Shown: positions 7,657 to 17,085, counted from the stretch's first letter. The stretch: DNA of 64,000 nucleotides from an uncultured Clostridia bacterium (GCA_946411525.1 CAMKEI010000006.1:1-64000), one strand, 5' to 3'. The notes: generated from the letters alone by a model not told the origin. Program-made: numbers and translations.

Positions 7657-8781
7657 ATGTCAGATTCATTCCGTCCCAATCCGTTCCGTCTTGCCTTCGG
7701 CCTGATGCGTCTGCCGAAAAACCCGGACGGCAGCATCGACGTGCCCCAGGTCTGCGAAATGGCGGACCGGTTCATCGCTGCCGGCGGCACCTATTTCGAC
7801 ACCGCCTACGTCTATGACGGCGGCGACAGTGAAAAAGCATTTAAATCCGCTGTAGCGGACCGTTATCCCCGGGACGCCTATACCATCGCCACCAAGCTGA
7901 ACGCCGCCATCGGCTGCACAGACGAACAGAGCGCAAAGGACGAGTTCAGGATCTCCCTGGAACGCACCGGCGCGGGTTTCTTCGACTATTACCTGCTGCA
8001 CGCCATGCAGCTCTCCACCTACCAGAAATATGACGAATACGGCCTGTGGGATTTCGTGAAGGAGCAGAAGGCCAAAGGGCTCATCCGCCACTGGGGGTTC
8101 TCCTTCCATGCGACGCCGGACCTGCTGGAAAAACTGCTGGACGAGCATCCGGACGCGGAATTCGTCCAGCTGCAGATCAACTACGCAGACTGGGAAAACC
8201 CCGGCGTCGCATCCCGTCGCAACTGGGAGATCTGCCGGGAGCGGGGTAAGCCGGTCATGATTATGGAACCGGTGAAGGGCGGTATCCTGGCCGATCCGAT
8301 CCCGGCCGTCCGGGAAATCTATGACGCTTACGGCGCGGATGTATCCTACGCCAGCTGGGCCCTGCGCTTTGCCGCCGGGCTGGAAGGGGTTCATGCCGTG
8401 CTCAGCGGCATGAGCAGCATTGCCCAGATGGATGATAACCTGAAGACCATGAAGGATTTCCGCCCGCTGGACGAGCGGGAAACGGAACTGATCCGCCGGG
8501 CCCAGAAGGCACTGGACGCGGATAAGTCCATTCCCTGCACCGCCTGCCATTACTGCACCAAGGGCTGCCCGATGGAGATCCCGATCCCCGAGATCTTCAA
8601 CGTCATTAACCGGCGGAAAGGCAGCCCGGAATTCCGGACCGTCCGGGAATACGGCATCGTCACAGCCGGCCGGGGAAAAGCCAGCGACTGCGTCGCCTGC
8701 GGCCAGTGCGAGCGCGTCTGCCCCCAGGGGCTGAAGATCATTTCCCTCCTGCGGCAGTGCCGGGAAGCGCTGGAAAAGTAA
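7657..8781 (+). CDS. Aldo/keto reductase with C-terminal [4Fe-4S] domain
   Basis: The track ORF begins upstream in another gene's space. AAGGGAGG precedes the ATG at 7657, giving 374 residues. Residues 1-280 form the aldo/keto reductase barrel (FDTAYVYDGGDSE with catalytic Asp/Tyr, YYLLHAMQ, GFSFHATPD). The tail carries two ferredoxin clusters, CTACHYCTKGCP and CVACGQCERVCP. Such proteins are common in anaerobes and may couple carbonyl reduction to ferredoxin; substrates are mostly unknown. TATAAT at 7606-7611 is a likely -10 box. A paralogue lies at 39860. Confidence 0.9.
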   Translation: MSDSFRPNPFRLAFGLMRLPKNPDGSIDVPQVCEMADRFIAAGGTYFDTAYVYDGGDSEKAFKSAVADRYPRDAYTIATKLNAAIGCTDEQSAKDEFRISLERTGAGFFDYYLLHAMQLSTYQKYDEYGLWDFVKEQKAKGLIRHWGFSFHATPDLLEKLLDEHPDAEFVQLQINYADWENPGVASRRNWEICRERGKPVMIMEPVKGGILADPIPAVREIYDAYGADVSYASWALRFAAGLEGVHAVLSGMSSIAQMDDNLKTMKDFRPLDERETELIRRAQKALDADKSIPCTACHYCTKGCPMEIPIPEIFNVINRRKGSPEFRTVREYGIVTAGRGKASDCVACGQCERVCPQGLKIISLLRQCREALEK

Positions 8782-8820
8782 CGCGGCATTCAACCCTGAA
8801 AAATCGGGAGATTATCAGTA

Positions 8821-9426
8821 ATGCGTGAAGAAGCAGAACAGTACGTGATCAGCGCCGTTACCGGAAAGCCGGACTGGCCGCGTATTCCGGAGCTCAGGGT
8901 AAACCGGGTCCTGTGGAAACCGGATTGCGGAATCCGCGCCTTCGGGCAGTTCAGCCACGACGCGGAGTATCTGTATGTGCATCTGCGTGCGGAAGAGAAA
9001 AAAATCAGGGCGGAGTATACCGCTCCCCTGTCCCCGGTATACCGGGACAGCTGCCTGGAATTCTTTTTCATGCCGGCCGGGGATGACCGGTACTTCAATA
9101 TCGAGATCAACCCGAACGGCTGCCCCCTGATCGGTTTCGGGCGCAGCCGGGCCGACCGCGTCCTGCTTGCGCGGCAGGACATGCCGGAACTGTTCGGGAT
9201 CCGTACGGCGCGGACAGGAAACGGGTGGGAAGTGTATTACCGGATTCCCTGTTCTTTCCTGCGCCTCTTCCTGCCCGGCTTTTCCCTCGCCGGTACGTTC
9301 CGGGCCAACGTGTATAAATGCGGCGACCTGACCGAACAGGAACACTATCTGTCCTGGAACCCCGTCGTCTCCGAAACTCCGGATTTTCACAGGCCGTGTG
9401 ATTTCGGCCGGATGGTGTTCGCATAA
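8821..9426 (+). CDS. CBM9-like carbohydrate-binding domain protein
   Basis: A 201-residue single-domain protein without signal peptide. It has the CBM9 pattern: an N-terminal W/R-containing strand (VNRVLWKPDCG), AFGQFSHDAEYLYVHLRAEE, then YRDSCLEFFFMP and YFNIEINPNGC, ending with LSWNPV...DFHRPCDFGRMVF. Stand-alone CBM9-like proteins of this size occur widely in Clostridia; some are secreted sugar binders, but this one looks cytoplasmic and its role is unclear. It starts 39 bases after the aldo/keto reductase and may be co-transcribed with it. Two hairpins follow. Confidence 0.8.
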   Translation: MREEAEQYVISAVTGKPDWPRIPELRVNRVLWKPDCGIRAFGQFSHDAEYLYVHLRAEEKKIRAEYTAPLSPVYRDSCLEFFFMPAGDDRYFNIEINPNGCPLIGFGRSRADRVLLARQDMPELFGIRTARTGNGWEVYYRIPCSFLRLFLPGFSLAGTFRANVYKCGDLTEQEHYLSWNPVVSETPDFHRPCDFGRMVFA

Positions 9427-9431
9427 AAAAG

Positions 9432-9490
9432 CCGGGAAGTCTCGGATTCCCGGTCAGACTTTATCCCGGAGACGGTTTCCGTCTCCTTTT
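9432..9490 (+). terminator. Tandem hairpins ending in an intrinsic terminator
   Basis: A first hairpin (CCGGGAA / TTCCCGG, 9432-9453) is followed by GGAGACGG-TTT-CCGTCTCC (9468-9486) and TTTT. It ends the aldo/keto reductase and CBM9 unit. Confidence 0.8.
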
Positions 9491-9624
9491 CATTTGTTTT
9501 CGGTCTGTCCTCTGCGGCATGGCAGGAAGACCGTCAGCATTGCTTTATCTGGACTTTTCCGGAGCAATATGGTAAATTGAAAGGTACCGGATATACTGCT
9601 GACATTAAAAGAGGTGCTGCCTTC

Positions 9625-12342
9625 ATGAATCTTCAGGGATTGTCCAGGAGCGCAGTTGAGGAGAGCCGCCGGAAATACGGCGCCAACACGCTGACCCGGA
9701 TCCCTCCGACCCCGATGTGGAAAAGGATCCTGGAAGGATTCAGGGATCCGATGATCTCCATCCTCTGCGTGGCGCTGATCATCCAGGTCATCCTGTTCGT
9801 TCTGGGAAAAAACTGCCTGAAAGTCATGCCCGACGCGGATACGCAGTGGTACGAGCCCGTCGGCGTGCTTATCGCCATCCTGATCGCCAACGGCGTGGCT
9901 TCCGTATCTGAGAGCCGGCAGGAAGGCAAGGCTTCCGCCCTCAAGGCGGAGGAGGAGGCCCGGGAGACAGCCAAGGTCGTCCGGGAAGGCGTCCTGCAGG
10001 AAATTCACGCCAGCGAGGTCGTCGTCGGCGATATCATCTACCTGCAGGCCGGCGACAAGATCCCCGCGGACGGCGAAATGATCGAGGGCCGGCTGAAGGT
10101 CGACCAGGCCACGCTGAACGGCGAGACGGAGGAGGCCACCAAGATTGCCCCGGACGGAAAACCCGGATATGATCCCCGGGATCTCCTGAACAGGCATTAT
10201 CTATACCGCGGTACCGTCGTGTGCGGCGGCGAAGGCTATGCGGAAATCGCCGAGGTCGGCGACCGGACCCTGTTCGGCGAGCTCGCCCTGGAAGTGCAGG
10301 AAACCACCCGCAAAACCCCGCTCCAGGTCAAGCTCGGCAAACTGGCCAACCAGATTTCCACCTTCGGATATGTCGGCGCCATCGCGATCATCATCGCGAT
10401 CATGCTCAAAACCTTCCTCACCGGCGATCCCGCCAGCAGGCCGGACAACTTCGCCGAATGGGTTGAGCTGATCATCAACGCCTTCACCGTGGCGGTCACG
10501 ATCATCGTCTGCGCGGTGCCGGAGGGTCTCCCGATGCTGACCTCCATCCTGCTGAGCTATCAGAGCCTGCGGATGGCGAAGGATAACGTGCTCGTCCGGA
10601 AAATCAACGGTCTTGAAACCGCCGGCAGCCTCAGCATCCTCTTCAGCGACAAAACCGGCACCATTACCGAAGGCCGCCTCTCCGTGGTGGAAGTGGCGAC
10701 CGGCAGTCTCCGGTCCTGGTCCCGTCTGCAGTTTGACGATATCAGTCCGAAGCTCATGGACGAGATCGTCGTCGGTGCCGGCGTAAACAACAGCGCCGCC
10801 GCCTCGGACGGAAATATCATCGGAGGCAACAGCACAGACCGGGCTCTTATGTCTTTTCTGGCGGACTGCCGGGTCACGGACCGGATCGGTGAGGCGGAAG
10901 TAAAACATTTTGAAGCTTTCAATTCCGCCAAAAAGACGTCCAGCGTCACCGTTGATCGCGGCGGCGCAGCCGTCACCTATATCAAGGGCGCCCCGGAAAA
11001 GATCCTGGACCGCTGCACCGCCTGTCTGGATGAAAACGGACAGTCCAGGCCCCTGGACAGCACCGTCAGTCTGACCGCCTATATCGACGCCCAGGCCGGG
11101 CGTTCCATGCGTATGCTGGCCGTGGCGAAATGCGAAGGCGGGGATCCCGAGGCTTCCGGCCTGACCCTGATCTGCGTCCTGTCCATCCGGGACAACGTCC
11201 GGAAGGAAGCTGCCGACGCCATCCGGGAAGTGCAGGGCGCCGGTATCCAGGTCGTCATGGTCACCGGCGACCGCCGGGAGACCGCCGTGGCGATTGCCAC
11301 GGAAGCAGGCCTGCTGAAAGACCCGGAGGACGTGGCGCTGACCAGCGCCGAGATGGCCGAAATGAGCGACGAAGCGCTCAAGGAAATCCTGCCCCGCCTG
11401 CGGGTGGTTGCCCGGGCGCTGCCCACGGACAAGAGCCGCCTGGTCCGGATCTGCCAGGAACTGGATATGGTCGTCGGCATGACCGGCGACGGCGTGAACG
11501 ATTCCCCCGCCCTGAAAAAAGCGGACGTAGGCTTTGCGATGGGCTCCGGCACCGAGGTTGCCAAGGAAGCCGGCGATATCACCATCCTGGACGACAACTT
11601 CTCTTCCATCGAAAAGGCCATCCTCTACGGCCGGACGATGTTCCGGAGCATCCGGAAGTTCCTGATCTTCCAGCTGACCGTCAACGTCGCAGCCGTGCTG
11701 ACCTGCTTCCTCGCGCCGCTGCTGGGAGAGAACATGATCATGACCGTCATCCAGCTGCTGCTGGTCAACCTGGCCATGGACACCCTGGCTGCCATTGCCT
11801 TCGGCAGCGAGCCGGCGCTGAAGGAATACATGCAGGCGAAGCCGATCCCGCGCCAGGAGAACATCGTTACGAACAAAATGCTCGTAAAGATCCTCCTGGC
11901 CGCCACGCTGATCACCGCGTCCTGCCTGGCCATCCGCTTCGTGCAGCCTTTCTTCCTGAACCTCTTCGGCAGGGGGGATCTGTATACGGCCAGCACCGGG
12001 CTGCATAATCCCGCCAGGACGGCCATGAGTACCTATCTGAATTCCGCGGTCTTCGCCACCTTCATGATGGCCATCACCTTCAACGGATTCTGTGCCCGGA
12101 CCGAGCACCTGAACATCCTGAAGCATATTGAAAAGAACCGGAGTTTCCGGCTGGTCATGGGCGCCATCTTCCTGCTGCAGTTCGTCTTCGTCACCTTCGG
12201 CGGCGACGTGCTTCACGTCACCCCGCTGAACGCCGTCACCTGGCTCATCTGCCTGCTGATCGCCTTCCTCGTCATCCCGGCCGATCTGATCCGAAAGATT
12301 CTCGTCCGGAACCGGGAAAGGAGACAGAATGTACAGCAGTAA
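9625..12342 (+). CDS. P-type calcium-transporting ATPase
   Basis: From the ATG at 9625 (GAGGTG upstream) the protein has 905 residues. Features in order: N-terminal cation-ATPase domain, actuator domain (TLNGETEEATK, equivalent to TGES), a membrane PEGLP ion-binding motif, phosphorylation site SDKTGT (Asp about 342), nucleotide-binding KGAPE, hinge MTGDGVNDSPALK, and six C-terminal helices with NLAMDT. This pattern fits the PMCA/SERCA-type P2 group, exporting Ca2+ or related cations. The actuator loop has NGE where TGE is usual. It overlaps the rhomboid gene by 14 bases. A second, different P-type ATPase lies at 29834. Confidence 0.9.
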   Translation: MNLQGLSRSAVEESRRKYGANTLTRIPPTPMWKRILEGFRDPMISILCVALIIQVILFVLGKNCLKVMPDADTQWYEPVGVLIAILIANGVASVSESRQEGKASALKAEEEARETAKVVREGVLQEIHASEVVVGDIIYLQAGDKIPADGEMIEGRLKVDQATLNGETEEATKIAPDGKPGYDPRDLLNRHYLYRGTVVCGGEGYAEIAEVGDRTLFGELALEVQETTRKTPLQVKLGKLANQISTFGYVGAIAIIIAIMLKTFLTGDPASRPDNFAEWVELIINAFTVAVTIIVCAVPEGLPMLTSILLSYQSLRMAKDNVLVRKINGLETAGSLSILFSDKTGTITEGRLSVVEVATGSLRSWSRLQFDDISPKLMDEIVVGAGVNNSAAASDGNIIGGNSTDRALMSFLADCRVTDRIGEAEVKHFEAFNSAKKTSSVTVDRGGAAVTYIKGAPEKILDRCTACLDENGQSRPLDSTVSLTAYIDAQAGRSMRMLAVAKCEGGDPEASGLTLICVLSIRDNVRKEAADAIREVQGAGIQVVMVTGDRRETAVAIATEAGLLKDPEDVALTSAEMAEMSDEALKEILPRLRVVARALPTDKSRLVRICQELDMVVGMTGDGVNDSPALKKADVGFAMGSGTEVAKEAGDITILDDNFSSIEKAILYGRTMFRSIRKFLIFQLTVNVAAVLTCFLAPLLGENMIMTVIQLLLVNLAMDTLAAIAFGSEPALKEYMQAKPIPRQENIVTNKMLVKILLAATLITASCLAIRFVQPFFLNLFGRGDLYTASTGLHNPARTAMSTYLNSAVFATFMMAITFNGFCARTEHLNILKHIEKNRSFRLVMGAIFLLQFVFVTFGGDVLHVTPLNAVTWLICLLIAFLVIPADLIRKILVRNRERRQNVQQ

Positions 12343-12928
12343 AAAGAAAGGCCTCCGGCTTTCCTTCAATGCGCCGGTCACACTCGTGTTCGTGGGGCTT
12401 TGCGTCGCGGCCCGGCTGATCGATATGCTCACCGGCGGCGCCGCCAACCGCGCCGTCTTCAGCGTATACGGCTCCTCCATGGCCAATCCGCTGACCTATG
12501 TCCGCTGCGTCGCCCATGTGCTGGGCCACGCAAGCTGGAGCCACCTGATCGGCAATATGATGTATATCCTGATCCTCGGCCCGATGATCGAGGAGAAGTA
12601 CGGCCCGAAAAGCACGGCGGCTATCATCCTCATCACGGCAGTCGTTACGGGAATCATCAACATGGTTCTCTTCCCGCGGGTCATGCTGCTGGGCGCCAGC
12701 AGCGTGGTCTTCGCCTTTATCCTGATGTCCTCCATTACCGTACGGGAGGACAACACGATCCCGGTCACCTTCATCCTGGTCGCGCTGCTGTACCTTGGCC
12801 AGCAGGTCTGGCAGGGCGTCACAGAAAAGGACAATATCTCCCAGATGGCCCACATCGCCGGCGGCGCCGTCGGCTCGGTGATGGGTTTCCTGTTGAGCAA
12901 GGCAGAAAGAAAAAGCCGTTCCCGCTGA
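12329..12928 (+). CDS. Rhomboid family intramembrane protease
   Basis: A 199-residue membrane protein with rhomboid signatures: HASWSHLIGNMMYI on an early helix, a GASSVVFAF segment where GxSG with the nucleophilic Ser is expected, and AHIAGG supplying the catalytic His. The motif reads G-A-S-S, so the second small residue differs from the common Gly. Six helices can be placed. The AAGGAG site and start lie inside the end of the ATPase gene, suggesting coupled expression. Rhomboids cut membrane proteins within the bilayer; the substrate here is unknown. A terminator overlaps the stop codon. Confidence 0.82.
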   Translation: MYSSKKKGLRLSFNAPVTLVFVGLCVAARLIDMLTGGAANRAVFSVYGSSMANPLTYVRCVAHVLGHASWSHLIGNMMYILILGPMIEEKYGPKSTAAIILITAVVTGIINMVLFPRVMLLGASSVVFAFILMSSITVREDNTIPVTFILVALLYLGQQVWQGVTEKDNISQMAHIAGGAVGSVMGFLLSKAERKSRSR

Positions 12929-12937
12929 GGGAACGGC
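12915..12937. terminator. Bidirectional terminator overlapping the rhomboid stop
   Basis: GCCGTTCCC-GCTGA-GGGAACGGC, a 9-bp stem, with CTTCTCTTT to the right and AAAAA to the left (U-run for the leftward MATE gene). Confidence 0.8.
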
Positions 12938-12955
12938 CTTCTCTTTCTCTCCGCT

Positions 12956-14284
12956 TTATTCGCTGAACGCCCGACGGTACAGAACCAGCGCCAGTCCCGC
13001 ACTCAGCGCGTCCGCTGTCAGCTGCGCGGCAAGAAAACCCTGATAGCCGGCAGCGGCTGTCAGGATCAGGAATACCGCGACAAACAGCAGTCCCTGCCTG
13101 CTCAGCGACATAATCAGCGCCTGGAGCGCTTTTCCGCATGCCTGGAACACACAGGTATACAGCAGTACAATTGCGCAGAATACCATGCCGGCCACCAGCC
13201 AGCGCATCATGAGCGTTCCGTCCGCGATGATCACGGGATCGTTGATAAATACGCCCATCAGGGGTTTCGCCAGCAGGAATACCGCCAGGGATTCGACAGC
13301 GGCAAGCCCGAACAGGAACATGGTGCAGAACCGAAGCAGCTGCCTGAGCTTATTCCGGTTCCCCGATCCGTACAGGAAACCGAACAGCGGGACTCCGCCG
13401 AAGGAAAAACCCACAAGGACCAGCATCACAATCATCGTCACCTTCATCACGATGCCGAGTGCGGCAATCTTGTCGTCTCCGTTGGGCAGGGGCCGCAGAT
13501 ACTGGTTCATGAACACCATACAGACGCTGGACGCGATGTTTGTCAGTGCCGCAGTAAAACCGATGCTGAAGATCTGGCCGAACTCGTTTCTGTCCACATG
13601 GGACTCGCGGACCTTCACAGACAGTACGCTGCTCTTTCTCAGGACAAAGAACAGACACATCGCGTCTGTCAGCGTATATCCAAGGACCGTTGCCAGCGCA
13701 GCGCCCCACGCGCCCCAGCCGAGCCCGCTGATGAAGATCGGATCAAGCACAATATTCAGCAGCGATCCTGATACGGTGCATACCATTGACAGCGTGGACA
13801 TTCCCTCGCTGCGCATCAGGTTGGTGTGGATAAAGGAAAGGATCACCAGCGGCGCGCCGGCCGCAATGACCAGATAGTAGGATTCCGCGTGGCTGACCGT
13901 GTTCGGACTGGCACCCAGCAGATCCAGCATCGGCCGGCGCAGCAGGAGCAGCGGAACGGCAATGACGATCCCGGTCAGGATGGACAGGTAAAAACAGAAA
14001 GCGCTGACGCGCCGTACACTTCCCGGATCGTTTTTGCCGAGCAGGCGCGCGATCAGCGAACTGCCGCCCTGGCCGTAGATGTTGCCGATCGCCATGAGCG
14101 CGGTAAACAGCGGCGCGCACAGGGACACGCCCGCGACAAGCATGGCGTCGTTGGTCTTGGCGATAAAGTAGGTATCCGCCAGGTTATAGATCAGCGTGAT
14201 TACCAGGCCGAACACCACCGGCAGCGCCATTTTAAAGTATGTGGGAATCAGCCGTTCCGTGTCGAAGATCTTTTTTTCACTCAT
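12956..14284 (-). CDS. MATE family efflux transporter
   Basis: A 442-residue protein with twelve predicted helices and MATE features: MALPVVFGLVITLIYNLADTYFIAK at the N-terminus, IGNIYGQGGSSLIARLLG in the first repeat, GLGWGAWGAALATVLGY mid-protein, and a second repeat in the C-terminal half (FLYGSGNRNKLRQLL). It exports drugs or metabolites by Na+ or H+ antiport. It is the last gene of a leftward cluster, 26 bases after the thioesterase. Unlike the MATE protein at 46515 it has no C-terminal ATPase-like domain. Confidence 0.92.
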   Translation of the reverse strand: MSEKKIFDTERLIPTYFKMALPVVFGLVITLIYNLADTYFIAKTNDAMLVAGVSLCAPLFTALMAIGNIYGQGGSSLIARLLGKNDPGSVRRVSAFCFYLSILTGIVIAVPLLLLRRPMLDLLGASPNTVSHAESYYLVIAAGAPLVILSFIHTNLMRSEGMSTLSMVCTVSGSLLNIVLDPIFISGLGWGAWGAALATVLGYTLTDAMCLFFVLRKSSVLSVKVRESHVDRNEFGQIFSIGFTAALTNIASSVCMVFMNQYLRPLPNGDDKIAALGIVMKVTMIVMLVLVGFSFGGVPLFGFLYGSGNRNKLRQLLRFCTMFLFGLAAVESLAVFLLAKPLMGVFINDPVIIADGTLMMRWLVAGMVFCAIVLLYTCVFQACGKALQALIMSLSRQGLLFVAVFLILTAAAGYQGFLAAQLTADALSAGLALVLYRRAFSE

Positions 14285-14310
14285 TGTTCCTTGCCTTCAG
14301 GCATTCCCGT

Positions 14311-14754
14311 TTACCGCCCCAGCCGGATCCGGCGGCGTTCCAGCGCGGCGGCGTACTCCTGTTTTTCCTCGTTCGTTTCCGGGATGAAGGCCGGAATCTG
14401 AACAGGCTTGTCTTCATCGTCGATGGCGACAAACACAAGGTATGCGCGGTTGATCAGCTCCCGGCTGCCGTCCAGGCGCTCCACCATGCTGTCCACCCGT
14501 ACTTCCAGCGACGTGTTTCCGGTCCAGGTCACCACCGCTTCCTGCACCACGGTGTCGTTCAGGTACGCGGGCTTGAGGAAGTTCAGGTTGTCGATGCATA
14601 CGGTGGTCACCGCCTGCCCGGTATAGCGGCGGGCCGCCACAGCGCCGATCACGTCGATCCACGCCATGATCTGGCCGCCGAAAAGTCTCGGTTTCGCGTA
14701 TCCGTTGCAGTGCTGGGGCATCACGATCTGTACGGCGGTCGTCTTCTCTGTCAT
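14311..14754 (-). CDS. Acyl-CoA thioesterase, hotdog fold (YkhA-like)
   Basis: GGAGG precedes the ATG at 14754; the track's longer N-terminus is spurious. The 147-residue product has the hotdog acyl-CoA hydrolase pattern: PQHCNGYAKPRLFGGQIMAWIDVIGAVAA with the catalytic Asp on the long helix, then VTTVCIDNLNFLKPAYLNDTV and WTGNTSLEVRV. It hydrolyses acyl-CoA in the cytoplasm and probably adjusts free CoA or fatty acid levels. It belongs to the leftward cluster between HAD and MATE genes. Confidence 0.88.
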   Translation of the reverse strand: MTEKTTAVQIVMPQHCNGYAKPRLFGGQIMAWIDVIGAVAARRYTGQAVTTVCIDNLNFLKPAYLNDTVVQEAVVTWTGNTSLEVRVDSMVERLDGSRELINRAYLVFVAIDDEDKPVQIPAFIPETNEEKQEYAAALERRRIRLGR

Positions 14755-14854
14755 GGCTGTCTTCCTCCGTTTTCCTTTTCTCAACCCGGATAATATATCC
14801 TCGCCCTCCGCAAGCGCAGGCGGTCTCCGCCTGAAGAGCCCTGCCGGAACCCGC

Positions 14855-15103
14855 TTACATGCGGAAATCATCCTCCGTTACCGGATAATCATCGTCCTTT
14901 TCCCGGCCGATGCGCAGCAGCCCGACAATCCCCAGCACGCAGACCGCGGCGATCCCCAGGCGTTTGAGTCCTTCCCAGACAAAGGGGAACATGAACATCG
15001 TAAACAGGCAGTAGCACCCGCCCAGTGCGAAAGCGATAATCAGGATGAATTTAACAATCATTCCGACCGTTCCGCCAAGCACCTTCAGAATATCCCTAAT
15101 CAT
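14855..15103 (-). CDS. Small two-helix membrane protein, unknown
   Basis: The ATG at 15103 is preferred over the track's GTG because AAGG lies nine bases upstream of it. The 82-residue product has two membrane segments (roughly residues 14-40 and 45-60) and an acidic C-terminus (DDDYPVTEDDFRM). I recognise no family. It sits between the YgjP peptidase and thioesterase genes on the same strand. Confidence 0.6.
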   Translation of the reverse strand: MIRDILKVLGGTVGMIVKFILIIAFALGGCYCLFTMFMFPFVWEGLKRLGIAAVCVLGIVGLLRIGREKDDDYPVTEDDFRM

Positions 15104-15156
15104 ATCTTTCACGACCTTGCAATCAGTTTATCGAAGGAAATACGGCCCTTTTCGTT

Positions 15157-15714
15157 TCACTCCGTGTCTTCCGCCAGCGCCAGGAGCATCGCTCCGTTTT
15201 CCTGCAGCCATTTCTGGTGCCGCCGGTAATCCGGCAGCGCTTTCTCCATTTCAGCGTAGAACTTTGCGGAATGGTTCATATGCTTCCGGTGGCACAGCTC
15301 GTGCACCACGATGCTGTCGATCACCCCGTCAGGCGCCAGCATCAGCAGGCAGTTGAAATTCAGGTTCCCTTTCGCGGAGCAGCTCCCCCACCGGGTCTTC
15401 TGGCAGCGGATGGTAATCTTTCCGTAATCCACGCCGATCAGCGGCGCGTAGTACGCCGCCCGCTCCGGAAACACCCTGCGGGCCTTTTCCGCCAGTTCCG
15501 CGATCTCCGCCGGCGTCAGCCTGCGCAGTCCGGCTTTCGCCTGCTCCAGCGCCCGGGACTGCATCATGTGCTTTTCCAGCCACCGCCGGTGCTTCTCCAG
15601 GAAGCTGCGTATTTCCGCGTCCGTCGTCCGCAGCGGCGCGCGGATTTCCAGCTGTCCCTGCCGGATCTGCGCGGACAGCGTCTTCCGCCGGCTCCGGATA
15701 ATTTTGTATTCCAT
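15157..15714 (-). CDS. YgjP/M48-like zinc metallopeptidase
   Basis: A 185-residue cytoplasmic protein with the YgjP (DUF45) layout: N-terminal SRRKTLSAQIRQGQLEIRAP, the TRWGSCSAKGNLNFN segment, and the zinc site HELCHRKHMNHS in which His, Glu and His of HExxH and a following His bind and activate Zn. In E. coli the protein is linked to nucleotide phosphatase or protease activity; its role is unsettled. It begins one base after the stop of the upstream gene, with GAGG inside that gene's end, so the two are co-translated. Confidence 0.88.
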   Translation of the reverse strand: MEYKIIRSRRKTLSAQIRQGQLEIRAPLRTTDAEIRSFLEKHRRWLEKHMMQSRALEQAKAGLRRLTPAEIAELAEKARRVFPERAAYYAPLIGVDYGKITIRCQKTRWGSCSAKGNLNFNCLLMLAPDGVIDSIVVHELCHRKHMNHSAKFYAEMEKALPDYRRHQKWLQENGAMLLALAEDTE

Positions 15715-15715
15715 C

Positions 15716-16207
15716 TCAGTAAAACCTCAGCGCCGGGAAGGAGAGCGCCATCATCAGGTAGCCTTCGTTCACTATCTCAAAAAACGTGGTCCTGAAGTAC
15801 GGCTCCACGTCCATATTCTTCGGCGGAATCCATTCGGCTTCAGCGATCCGCTCCGTCATGGCCGTCACCGGCATCAGCGGTTTGCCGAACAGGTAGATCC
15901 CGTTCCGGATCTCCGCGTGGACGGAAGCCTCCGCCGTCCTGACCTCATACTTTCCGGGCTGCCAGAATACGATCCGGTAGACTTCCAGGCCGGTCCTGTT
16001 GTCCTTGATCTGCCGGCTGGTGCCCGGAACAATCATGCTGTCGATCCCGAACTGGCTGTACCAGCAGATTTCCCCGCCTTCGATCAGCACAGGCGAGGAA
16101 GCCGCAAAGACCGCGCTGACGGAACCGATCCGGTTCCGCCCGGCGTCATAGAACTCATAGCCCCACCGTCCTGTCCCGGACAGGCGGTACGTGATGATCT
16201 CCGTCAT
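15716..16207 (-). CDS. Conserved-looking protein, possible LURP/scramblase-like fold
   Basis: A 163-residue protein without signal peptide or membrane helix, rich in beta-strand-like stretches (GRWGYEFYDAGRNRIGSV, LIEGGEICWYSQFG, GLEVYRIVFWQPGKYEV). The run of short strands around 'Y-x-F-x-D-x-x-x-x-x-I' recalls the tubby/LURP-one/scramblase fold, a weak resemblance. A GAGGAAGGGA site precedes the ATG. It is coupled to the YgjP gene and follows the HAD phosphatase by 32 bases. Function unknown. Confidence 0.6.
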   Translation of the reverse strand: MTEIITYRLSGTGRWGYEFYDAGRNRIGSVSAVFAASSPVLIEGGEICWYSQFGIDSMIVPGTSRQIKDNRTGLEVYRIVFWQPGKYEVRTAEASVHAEIRNGIYLFGKPLMPVTAMTERIAEAEWIPPKNMDVEPYFRTTFFEIVNEGYLMMALSFPALRFY

Positions 16208-16239
16208 GTTCCCTTCCTCTGCCGGTATGCCTTAAGTCA

Positions 16240-17085
16240 TCATACCACAGTTCCGGTCATGCTGTCTGCACAGCTTTTCAGTTTTTTCGCCACCGCGTCC
16301 TCATCATTGCCGCCGATCACCTCCGTCGCGGCGGCCTTCAGTTCGTCCAGCGCGTTCGCGACCGCGTATGCTTCGTCCGCGGCGCCGAACATGCTCATGT
16401 CGTTCACCGAGTCCCCGAAGACCACCAGCTTCCGGAACCCGTACCGTTCCTTCATCTTCAGAATCGCTTTGGCCTTGGTCCGGTTCCGCGGACAGATTTC
16501 CACCCAGTACTCGTCCCAGTAGGTATCCTTCTGGAAAAGGCTTTCCCAGCAGTCATACTGCCGGACCCTTTCATACACCGGCCTGATTTTCTCCTTCTCG
16601 TCAATCAGGGTGACGTATCCCGGCTCCCCGCGGAACAGGCCGCCGAAGGAGTCCACCGGCATCATCCGGGGATCATCCGCGTAATAATCCACATATTTCT
16701 GGAATCCGGGCGTATGCTTCCCCGGCAGAAATGTCTTATACATCTCATCGCCCATAAAGCAGGAGACAAATCCGCATTCCGGCAGTTCCGGCAGCAGTTC
16801 CTTCAGCAGCCGTACCTCGTCCTCCGTGAAAAGCGCCTTCTCCAGGTGCTTTCCGGTGGCGTTGTCCGCCAGCACGCATCCGTTCCGGGTAATGACCGGC
16901 AGCTCCAGCCGCAGGCCTGCGGTGATGGTCCGCGCGCTTTCGACGGACCGGGCCGTGGCGTAGGTGAAAGCAATCCCCTGTTCCACCAGTTCGTTGATTA
17001 GCCGGACCGTATAGGGCGAGAGCGTCCCGTCGCTGCGCATCAGCGTACCGTCCAGGTCCGAAACATACAGGCAATCTTTCCTCAT
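16240..17085 (-). CDS. Cof-type HAD hydrolase
   Basis: A 281-residue phosphatase of the Cof/YbiV group: motif I SDLDGTLMRSDG with nucleophile Asp, motif II TYATARS, a Cof-type cap in the middle, and motifs III/IV (KAKAILKMKERYG, VVFGDSVNDMSMF). These enzymes dephosphorylate sugar phosphates, pyridoxal phosphate or flavin precursors. No ribosome site is seen before the ATG. A TATGAT box ends only six bases before it, so the message might be leaderless or start at the codon. First gene of the leftward cluster down to the MATE pump. Confidence 0.88.
   Translation of the reverse strand: MRKDCLYVSDLDGTLMRSDGTLSPYTVRLINELVEQGIAFTYATARSVESARTITAGLRLELPVITRNGCVLADNATGKHLEKALFTEDEVRLLKELLPELPECGFVSCFMGDEMYKTFLPGKHTPGFQKYVDYYADDPRMMPVDSFGGLFRGEPGYVTLIDEKEKIRPVYERVRQYDCWESLFQKDTYWDEYWVEICPRNRTKAKAILKMKERYGFRKLVVFGDSVNDMSMFGAADEAYAVANALDELKAAATEVIGGNDEDAVAKKLKSCADSMTGTVV

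Noticed and set aside
10201-12486. 761-residue minus-strand ORF opposite the first P-type ATPase
   Set aside because: Composition is His/Gly/Asp-rich antisense of coding DNA, with no start signal; the plus strand has all P-type ATPase motifs.
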